A stretch of 6,133 nt of DNA, from NCBI GenBank assembly GCA_903825095.1, contig CAIJZF010000065.1:1-6133 (forward strand). The letters run 5' to 3'. Below, one piece after another: positions 1-5,274 of this stretch (positions are counted from its first letter, which is position 1; the number at the start of each line of letters is the position of its first letter). Below the pieces are notes generated by a model that saw only the letters and a program-made list of their open reading frames with translations, did no database searches and was not told the DNA's origin. The stretch comes from an uncultured Bacteroidota bacterium (GTDB lineage: Bacteria; Bacteroidota; Bacteroidia; Chitinophagales; Chitinophagaceae). A program made the translations under genes and the position numbers.

Positions 1-317
1 ACTGAATGTGGTATCCATTCTTTGATATCTGTGGCATGTACAATGACTCCACTATTCGTTCCGTCTGCAGTTTGAAAATCTAAATCCAATATAAAATTAT
101 CATACATGTCTTTACTCCAAATAGCTGAATCCCTGGATGCCGTTAAGACCCCACTTGAATCTTTCCAAATAGCTGGATCAAATTGAGCAGTTTCTAAATT
201 TTTTCCAAATAAAGCTTTCCAGCCTTTTTTATTTGTGTTGGGATAATTATTTTGAGCATATCCACTTGTAGTAGATAAAATAAAAAGAGATAAAACTAGA
301 CTTAAGAAGATTTTCAT
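1..317 (-). CDS. Secreted DUF1080 (3-keto-disaccharide hydrolase-like) protein, N-terminal part; cut by window edge
   Basis: The frame is open from an ATG at 317 to the window edge, giving 105 visible residues. Residues 1-21 form a signal peptide: Lys2, then a Leu/Ile-rich core, then a GYA|Q cleavage site, so the protein is exported. The mature part starts the DUF1080 fold: GWKALFGKN at 32-40, IWKDSSGVL at 50-58, IWSKDMYDNFILDLDF at 66-81, then the hallmark GTNSGV at 86-91 and WIP at 101-103. Members are concanavalin-like lectin/glucanase-fold proteins; some hydrolyse 3-keto-glycosides, others have no known substrate. The start lies 14 bp after the stop of the serine-dehydratase-like gene, so it is probably the last or a later gene of that transcript. 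No Shine-Dalgarno is visible; the leader is A-rich. The family call is firm; the substrate is unknown, and the C-terminal half is outside the window. Confidence 0.85.
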   Translation of the reverse strand, partial: MKIFLSLVLSLFILSTTSGYAQNNYPNTNKKGWKALFGKNLETAQFDPAIWKDSSGVLTASRDSAIWSKDMYDNFILDLDFQTADGTNSGVIVHATDIKEWIPHS

Positions 318-331
318 TTTGATTTTTTTAA

Positions 332-1909
332 TTAACAACTTTTATAAAAAACAGGCGGATTCTCTTCTAATAAAGCTTCTATTTTTTTAGCTGTATTAGT
401 AATAGACAATCCCCCTAAATTAGTACAACGTAAGGTATGATGAATTTGATCGCCCACTGCTTTCATAGTCTCTATTACTTCATCTAATGGAATAAGATGC
501 TCGTAATTAGATAATGCCATGTTAGCACAAGAAATAGCATTGGTTGCTGCCATCACATTTCTACCAAGACAAGGTGCTTCCACTCTATTGCCAATGGGAT
601 CGCAAATAATACCTAAAGAATTTTGTAAGGCTAAAGATGCTGCTGCAATAGATTGCTCCAAACTTCCTCCCTTCATTTCTACAAGCGCTGCTGCAGCCAT
701 TCCACCTCCTGAACCTGTTTCAGCCATACAGCCTCCCACTTCTGCAGCAAATGTAGCATGCGCAGCAATAAACACCCCTATAAGACCAGCCGATAACATG
801 GCTTTTATAATAGCATCTTCATTATTATTAATACAATGTGCAGTTCCAAACACAACGCCCGGCAAACCACCGCAAGAGCCTGCCGTGGGCGCAGCCACAA
901 TTACACCCATGGAACTTTTTACTTCCATAATAGCAGATACATACATAATAGTTGTATTAAGTACATCACCTCCTATTAATTCATTGGCATCGTAACTTTT
1001 TTTAAACTGCGGGGATTGACTTCCTAAAATACGGTCCTTATAGGCTGTTCCCTTTAAGCCTGTCTCAATGGCCTTGCCCATAATATGGATTATGGATTTC
1101 ATCTTTTCCAATACTTCTTCAGGGCTAATATTGCCTCGTATACTTTCATAGTCTACTGCTAATTCCCAAAGCGCTTTGTTTTTATTTTTATTATAAGCCA
1201 TCATTTCATTACAAGAAATGAATGGAACAGTCATTCCTTTTCGGGCCATAATAGGCAGCACAGGTTTGATAGATTTAATAGATTGCACTGAATGCATGAG
1301 CATAATCTCCTTACAAATAGTTTCGGAAATAGGGGCTGGTGATTTTATTTCTATAAAAGAATTAGTTCCTTTATGAAAAATAATTTCATCATAAGTGATA
1401 GTTGATTTTAAATACTGAATAATTTTATCTGCCTCTGTGCAATAAATTAATGTTTCATAATAATCACCCGCCATTGAAACTTTATTGCCATCAATATTTA
1501 TAACTTCAATCATGCCACCCCCTGTAGAAATAGCAATTAATATTTTAGTTTCTTTTTCATTAGACAAACTAATCTTATAAGTATTGGGATGTTTTTCTTC
1601 TAAGGGGCAAATAGTAATGGTATAATTTATTCCCGCTGTAGCTAAATGTTTTTCAGAGTCTGGCAAACGCTCATCAAATGCCTCCCAACCTAAAAAACCT
1701 CCAAACAAACCCATATCAGAGCCCTGGCTTTTATGTGTAGTAGCTAAAGAACCATGTGGGTCAAATTCAATAACAATGTCTTTTATTTGCTCGTCCATTA
1801 AATCGCGACAAATTCTTGCAATACGGAGTGAGGCCGCACAGTGGGAGCTAGAAGGGCCCCTCATTACTGGACCAATCACATCATTGAATATACTCGGATA
1901 ATTAGACAT
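332..1909 (-). CDS. Iron-sulfur L-serine ammonia-lyase (serine dehydratase) family protein, beta and alpha domains fused
   Basis: The 525-residue protein is probably cytosolic. The family converts L-serine to pyruvate and ammonia with a [4Fe-4S] cluster. The beta domain (about 5-205) carries GPSSSH at 18-23 and STGGGMI at 128-134. The alpha domain (about 260-510) carries APTAGSCGGLPG at 340-351, GGCMAETGSGGGMAAAA at 392-408 and ICDPIGNRVEAPCLGRN at 435-451. Cys394, Cys436 and Cys447 sit at the 42- and 11-residue spacing of the cluster ligands in the Legionella/E. coli enzymes. Oddities: the residue after GPSSSH is Cys24 rather than Thr; the usual GHGTD-type motif reads SQGSD (61-65), with Gln62 for the His; the protein is about 70 residues longer than E. 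coli SdaA; and it ends in Cys525. The fold is certain. Serine as substrate is likely but not proven, given these changes. It lies 47 bp downstream of a TSUP permease gene. Confidence 0.88.
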   Translation of the reverse strand: MSNYPSIFNDVIGPVMRGPSSSHCAASLRIARICRDLMDEQIKDIVIEFDPHGSLATTHKSQGSDMGLFGGFLGWEAFDERLPDSEKHLATAGINYTITICPLEEKHPNTYKISLSNEKETKILIAISTGGGMIEVINIDGNKVSMAGDYYETLIYCTEADKIIQYLKSTITYDEIIFHKGTNSFIEIKSPAPISETICKEIMLMHSVQSIKSIKPVLPIMARKGMTVPFISCNEMMAYNKNKNKALWELAVDYESIRGNISPEEVLEKMKSIIHIMGKAIETGLKGTAYKDRILGSQSPQFKKSYDANELIGGDVLNTTIMYVSAIMEVKSSMGVIVAAPTAGSCGGLPGVVFGTAHCINNNEDAIIKAMLSAGLIGVFIAAHATFAAEVGGCMAETGSGGGMAAAALVEMKGGSLEQSIAAASLALQNSLGIICDPIGNRVEAPCLGRNVMAATNAISCANMALSNYEHLIPLDEVIETMKAVGDQIHHTLRCTNLGGLSITNTAKKIEALLEENPPVFYKSC

Positions 1910-1940
1910 CTAATGCTTGTTTAAGGATATTAAATTTACT

Positions 1941-1962
1941 AAATAAAACTTAAGTTTTATTT
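1941..1962. repeat. 22-bp perfect palindrome over the permease stop codon
   Basis: The half-site AAATAAAACTT (1941-1951) is followed directly by its exact reverse complement (1952-1962), with no spacer. It covers the TAA stop of the permease gene (1957-1959) and lies 31 bp before the start of the serine-dehydratase-like gene. As RNA it could form a weak, AT-rich stem of about 9 bp with a 4-base loop; as DNA it could be a dimer-binding site. It is too AT-rich, and lacks the right U-tract, to be a convincing terminator. The role is unknown. Confidence 0.6.
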
Positions 1963-2814
1963 GTTTTTTATGGTTGTCCAAAACATTGAAACAGAGGTAT
2001 ATACTATAATAATTAGCACTAGCCATCTTAATGTATCCAATGGCATTGATTTTATAATGAAAGCGGCTATTAACACAGCCAATATACTTGGAATAGCCAT
2101 ACCCAATGCTGCCTTTTTATTGTAGGCACCCGATTTGATAAATTTATAAGATGCAGGCGGCATTAAAAAAGCACAAGAACCCATCATAATGGGAAAGGCT
2201 ACCTGCGGCGATAAGCCCAATAAGTAAACTAAAGCCATACAAGGCGCATACAAACCAACTCCGGCAGTCATTATTGCACCTAATATAAAATTAACCACGC
2301 CTGCAATTACCAACTTCCAACCATGAATGCCAATGGCTACTCCTTCTCCATGTATCCAATGCATTTTATTAGCAAACATAAAACCAGCCGTAATTAATAA
2401 AGCAACACTAATGGTTAGCCTAATATTTCTTTCTGAAAGTTTACCAATAATATCGGCACCTAAAATAGCCCCGCCCATGGCAGTTAAAAACATAACAATT
2501 AAAGTGAGAGGCTCCACTTCTACTACTTGAATAAAAATAATGGCTTGAATTAAAACGGGTAATGTATTGGCCACATTCATGGTGCCTGGTATTAACTTGT
2601 CTGCCGTTTGCTTCGTGAATTTCAATAAGGCTGTTTGTGGTGCAAATGCACCAATACCCAATACATCAAAAAAATTAACTACAAAACCAATGATACCGGT
2701 TTTGACCCAACTTACTTTTTCTAAATTATTTTTATGCTTAATAATATCTGCTCCCAAAACATAAATAAACCAAATTGCAAATAGTACTAAAATAATCCAA
2801 ATAGCATTCACCAT
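1957..2814 (-). CDS. TSUP-family (TauE/SafE) inner-membrane permease
   Basis: The 285-residue protein is almost entirely hydrophobic, with about eight or nine membrane segments (roughly 3-21, 41-59, 79-97, 101-120, 130-148, 166-193, 196-217, 234-255, 262-281). The family's internal duplication is visible: GFVVNFFDVLGIGAFAP at 43-59 in the first half and GAIMTAGVGLYAP at 179-191 in the second. KLIPGTMNVANTLP at 73-86 and GADIIGKLSERNIRL at 119-133 also fit. TSUP proteins move sulfite, sulfonates or other small organic anions across the cytoplasmic membrane; the sequence does not reveal the substrate here. The ATG at 2814 leads directly into the first membrane segment, and the length is normal for the family. 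It is the first gene of a probable transcript with the serine-dehydratase-like gene, which suggests that it handles that enzyme's substrate or product (inference). Confidence 0.88.
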   Translation of the reverse strand: MVNAIWIILVLFAIWFIYVLGADIIKHKNNLEKVSWVKTGIIGFVVNFFDVLGIGAFAPQTALLKFTKQTADKLIPGTMNVANTLPVLIQAIIFIQVVEVEPLTLIVMFLTAMGGAILGADIIGKLSERNIRLTISVALLITAGFMFANKMHWIHGEGVAIGIHGWKLVIAGVVNFILGAIMTAGVGLYAPCMALVYLLGLSPQVAFPIMMGSCAFLMPPASYKFIKSGAYNKKAALGMAIPSILAVLIAAFIIKSMPLDTLRWLVLIIIVYTSVSMFWTTIKNK

Positions 2815-2818
2815 ATAG

Positions 2819-2846
2819 CTTGTATTTACAAGTTAAGTTAATACAA
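2819..2846. promoter_or_regulatory. Overlapping inverted repeats upstream of the permease start (operator candidate)
   Basis: CTTGTA (2819-2824) and TACAAG (2827-2832) form an inverted repeat with a 2-bp spacer, 4 bp upstream of the permease ATG. A second one overlaps it: TTGTATT (2820-2826) and AATACAA (2840-2846), 13 bp apart. Both arm pairs are exact. The position, just upstream of the first gene of the left block and overlapping its possible promoter, suits an operator or a leader hairpin. The region is AT-rich, so chance is a real alternative. Confidence 0.35.
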
Positions 2847-2875
2847 ATTCTACTATTTAAGACTGTCATTGAAAA
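2844..2875 (-). promoter_or_regulatory. Weak candidate promoter for the permease operon
   Basis: Read on the minus strand, TTTTC (2875-2871) is followed after 18 bp by TAGAATTTG (2852-2844). This resembles the Bacteroidota pattern of a -33 TTTG/TTG and a -7 TAnnTTTG, but with one extra base inside the -7 box. Its right edge overlaps the inverted repeats upstream of the permease. The evidence is weak; no better match was seen in the gap. Confidence 0.22.
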
Positions 2876-2943
2876 TTATTTACAGCTGTATAGATGCCCC
2901 GAAAAGCAGTTATGAAAGAACTTAGTCTATTGAACCTTAAGGA

Positions 2944-2972
2944 TTTAGCCTATTAGTAATAAAATAACTTTC
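2944..2972 (+). promoter_or_regulatory. Candidate Bacteroidota-type promoter for the small secreted protein
   Basis: TTTA (2944-2947) and TAACTTTC (2965-2972) are 17 bp apart. The second box matches TAnnTTTG except at its last base, and the first matches TTTG except at its last base. It would give a leader of about 40 bases before the ATG at 3020. It lies in the 205-bp divergent gap (2815-3019), where no other gene was found. Confidence 0.35.
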
Positions 2973-3019
2973 TTTTTGGAAGTAATAGTCTACTTTACTT
3001 ACTCATTAAAAAAAATTAT

Positions 3020-3748
3020 ATGAAAAAAGTTATTTTACTGTTAAGTCTATTTATAGGCTTAAGTTCAATTGCACAAGATGCTACTAAACGTTTTGCCTTG
3101 TTGTCTGAGTCTAAAGTAAAAGATATGGACATTTTTAGAAAAAACTACCCAGTATCTGATGCATTTGCTAGAAAAACTTGGGAAGGTGTTATGGGAAATA
3201 GAGCTGTTCATACATCTGAAACAGGAAGTCTTTATAATTTTTCTTTTGTTGATGGGGATGAAAATTTTGGAAAATTTATTACAATTAGAGGTACATATAA
3301 TAATAAATTTAAAGAGGCGTATCCAACAATTGCAGATGAAAATTGGGCAAATTTAGACGGATCTGTTAGAAGATCAACTTGGATTAGGGTAAATGCATTA
3401 GAGTTTTTACCAGCTGATTTTAAATTAGAAAACTATAATTTTAGAAAAATTTTTATAGAAACAGTACCTGCTAATCAACAAGAAGCTTATGAAAAACAAC
3501 AGTTAAAGTTGCATGAAATTGAATTAAAAATAGGTATTAAATTATTAAGCGTTACTTGGAAAGCTATTGATGGATATTCTACAAATACATACATGATATT
3601 AGTACCAGATAATAGTATTTTAGATTTTTACAAACACTTTACAGAAAGACAACAAATAAGAAAAAATAGTAAAGAATATAATGACTTTAATAATACAACC
3701 GTGATTACTAATATTAATAGAATTGACCATTTATGGAGAATTCATTAA
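3020..3748 (+). CDS. Small secreted protein of unknown function
   Basis: The protein has 242 residues. Residues 1-18 are a clear signal peptide: MKK, a Leu/Ile core, then SSIA|Q, so it is exported, probably to the periplasm. The mature part, about 224 residues, has no cysteine and is rich in Asn, Lys, Phe, Tyr and Trp. I do not recognise the family. The second half, around 145-225, alternates charged helix-like and beta-like stretches and has GYSTNTYMILVPDN (183-196). This vaguely recalls dimeric alpha/beta-barrel (NIPSNAP/Dabb-like) domains, but that is only a guess. The start follows an A-rich stretch with no Shine-Dalgarno. The gene stands alone between a divergent operon and a convergent one, with its own terminator, so it is probably transcribed singly. 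By eye it is more AT-rich in its codons than the neighbouring enzyme genes. Confidence 0.8.
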   Translation: MKKVILLLSLFIGLSSIAQDATKRFALLSESKVKDMDIFRKNYPVSDAFARKTWEGVMGNRAVHTSETGSLYNFSFVDGDENFGKFITIRGTYNNKFKEAYPTIADENWANLDGSVRRSTWIRVNALEFLPADFKLENYNFRKIFIETVPANQQEAYEKQQLKLHEIELKIGIKLLSVTWKAIDGYSTNTYMILVPDNSILDFYKHFTERQQIRKNSKEYNDFNNTTVITNINRIDHLWRIH

Positions 3749-3794
3749 TTCTACCTTCAAAAAATTAGTTTAAGTTGAAGTATTGAAAATACAG

Positions 3795-3823
3795 AAAAGG
3801 CCTCTAGTAATAGGGGCCTTTTT
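3795..3823. terminator. Intrinsic terminator between convergent genes, probably bidirectional
   Basis: AAAAGGCCTC (3795-3804) pairs with GGGGCCTTTT (3813-3822) as a 10-bp stem with one U-G wobble. The loop has 8 bases (TAGTAATA), and a T-run (3819-3823) with AT-rich sequence follows. It lies 46 bp after the plus-strand secreted-protein stop and 27 bp after the minus-strand SDR stop. The reverse strand also ends the stem in TTTT, so it can serve both genes, more strongly on the plus strand. Confidence 0.85.
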
Positions 3824-3849
3824 ATTGAGCTATTAGGATTTCTTAACTA

Positions 3850-4545
3850 CTATAACTTAATAGTACTCATACCTCCGTCAATAGCTAAAATTTGACCTGT
3901 CACCCAGCTAGACTTATCGGTTAATAAAAATTCTACCGCATTGGCAATATCCAAAGGTGTTCCTACTCTTTTAAGCGGATGTCTTTGCGCATTGGCCTCT
4001 ATTTTTTGATCTGAATTCAATAAACTAGCCGCAAGAGGCGTATTGGTTAATGAAGGTGCAATACAGTTTACTCTAATGGTGGGCGCTAGCTCAGCAGCCA
4101 AGGCCTTTGTTAAACCCTCAATAGCCCCTTTAGAACTTGCTACTAATGAATGAAAGTTTAAACCTAATTGAACAGCTACTGTTGAAAACAAAACAATAGA
4201 ACCATTTTTACTTTCTTTTAATTTTAGTAGTGCAGCTTGAATTACTTTGACAGCACCTACTACTTGTAAAGTATAGTCTTTTATAAAATCGTCAGAAGAT
4301 ATTCTATTAAATGGTCTTAAGCTAATAGCACCTGGGCAATACACAATGCCTTCAATAGAGGCAGGCAAGAAATCTACATTTATATTCTCATCCAAGACAT
4401 TTAAAGGATGGTAATGAATATTACCTGCATTTTCAATTGCATGTGTATTATAAGTAGCATGTACTGTATGACCTGCTGCCGCTAATTGATTCGTTAGTTC
4501 TAAACCAATACCCGATGAACCGCCTACTACTAAAAATGTTGACAT
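3850..4545 (-). CDS. Short-chain dehydrogenase/reductase (SDR)-family protein with a degenerate catalytic tetrad
   Basis: The 231-residue protein has the SDR Rossmann fold. VVGGSSGIG at 6-14 is the glycine-rich nucleotide-binding motif, YCPGAI at 69-74 stands where NNAG usually is, and VTGQILAIDGGMS at 215-227 is the typical C-terminal end. It should therefore bind NAD(H) or NADP(H) in the cytosol. The active site is unusual. In the YxxxK position it reads V135-ASS-K139, so the catalytic Tyr is Val. The tetrad Asn (NxxG) is Gln94. Ser121 and Lys139 remain. A PG usually seen after the active site is P164-S165. The clean remainder of the fold argues against a decaying pseudogene; a divergent subfamily with another chemistry or a binding role is more likely. 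The gene lies 52 bp downstream of the SOUL gene, on the same strand. The substrate is unknown. Confidence 0.88.
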   Translation of the reverse strand: MSTFLVVGGSSGIGLELTNQLAAAGHTVHATYNTHAIENAGNIHYHPLNVLDENINVDFLPASIEGIVYCPGAISLRPFNRISSDDFIKDYTLQVVGAVKVIQAALLKLKESKNGSIVLFSTVAVQLGLNFHSLVASSKGAIEGLTKALAAELAPTIRVNCIAPSLTNTPLAASLLNSDQKIEANAQRHPLKRVGTPLDIANAVEFLLTDKSSWVTGQILAIDGGMSTIKL

Positions 4546-4597
4546 TGAAAACTAAATTATTTATTATCTATTTTTATTTATTATTTACTTCCTTTAT

Positions 4598-5191
4598 TTA
4601 TTCCTTCCATTCAATAGGAATTGAAATTTCGTTTTTACGCCCAAAAAATTCATAAGGCGCATTATAGCCTAAGAAATTAAAGCCTCCGATAATTTTGATA
4701 TTTTTCTTATTTAAAAGGGCTACTAATTTATTGGTATGCTCTTTAATTTTTTCATCATTGGCATAACCCCCAAAAGCAATCACTGCCTCATAGCTTTCTT
4801 CAGATTGTTTAATTTGAACAGTTGCATCTTTTGGTTTGGGTAAATTAGATGCATCATATTTTTCAGGCATTACAAAACTCATTGCAGAACCATTATCACT
4901 CATCTCCATTCTAACAGGAGCGGTCATGGCAATACTTTTACTTTGGTCATTGCCGCCAAAAATATAACCTGCTAATTTTCTGAAGCCACTACTGGCCACT
5001 TGCTTATAATTGGTACCGCTTGACTGAATAGTAGCAAAAGTGGCTTTAGGGTAAAAGCGTATTTCAAAACCTTCTTCGATTTTAACCACACGGTACTTTT
5101 GGTTTTCAATTTTAGCAGCCGAAAGGCTTCTAAACGATTGAAATACAATAAAAACAAGACCAAGACCAGTAAAAAGATATACTAATTTCAT
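4598..5191 (-). CDS. SOUL-family heme-binding protein, N-terminally membrane-anchored
   Basis: The 197-residue protein has a hydrophobic N-terminal segment (about 3-19) with no good signal-peptidase site, so it is probably anchored in the inner membrane with the domain outside. The rest is one SOUL domain: RVVKIEEGFEIRFYP at 34-48, GYIFGGN at 75-81, IAMTAPVRME at 87-96, FVMPEKY at 106-112, and YNAPYEFFGRKNEISIPI at 176-193. The family binds heme or other tetrapyrroles in several organisms, but a ligating residue cannot be assigned from the sequence alone. The length and motif order are normal. The start at 5191 was chosen because it precedes the membrane segment; no Shine-Dalgarno is seen. 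It sits between the plug-protein gene (71 bp upstream) and the SDR gene (52 bp downstream), all on one strand. The physiological role is unknown. Confidence 0.88.
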   Translation of the reverse strand: MKLVYLFTGLGLVFIVFQSFRSLSAAKIENQKYRVVKIEEGFEIRFYPKATFATIQSSGTNYKQVASSGFRKLAGYIFGGNDQSKSIAMTAPVRMEMSDNGSAMSFVMPEKYDASNLPKPKDATVQIKQSEESYEAVIAFGGYANDEKIKEHTNKLVALLNKKNIKIIGGFNFLGYNAPYEFFGRKNEISIPIEWKE

Positions 5192-5244
5192 AATAATATT
5201 GTTAATATAAAGAATAACATAAAAAGTCTAAAAAAGTTTGAAAA

Positions 5245-5274
5245 GGCTTATTCTATATACGCCTATTCTATGTA
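5245..5274 (-). repeat. 15-bp imperfect tandem duplication spanning the plug-protein stop codon
   Basis: On the minus strand TACATAGAATAGGCG (5274-5260) is followed at once by TATATAGAATAAGCC (5259-5245), identical at 12 of 15 positions. The repeat is in frame: the gene ends K-Y-I-E-stop, and the second copy would read A-Y-I-E-stop. It looks like a small slippage duplication carrying a second stop codon. Confidence 0.65.

Noticed and set aside
519..995. 158-residue plus-strand open frame
   Set aside because: It lies wholly antisense to the alpha domain of the serine-dehydratase-like gene, whose motifs are clear; its Ala/Pro/Ser-rich translation is the usual antisense shadow.
2881..2890. 10-bp palindrome TACAGCTGTA in the divergent gap
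   Set aside because: Short and isolated; expected by chance at this length and not placed on a promoter element.
2912..2956. 14-residue open frame starting MKELSLLNLKDLAY in the divergent gap
   Set aside because: It faintly resembles the start of double-glycine leader peptides, but it stops at once, has no GG motif or core peptide, and no neighbouring peptidase or ABC exporter.
4573..4602. Repeated TTTATTTATT 20 bp apart between the SOUL and SDR genes
   Set aside because: Low-complexity AT-rich spacer; no dyad, terminator or promoter structure supports a function.
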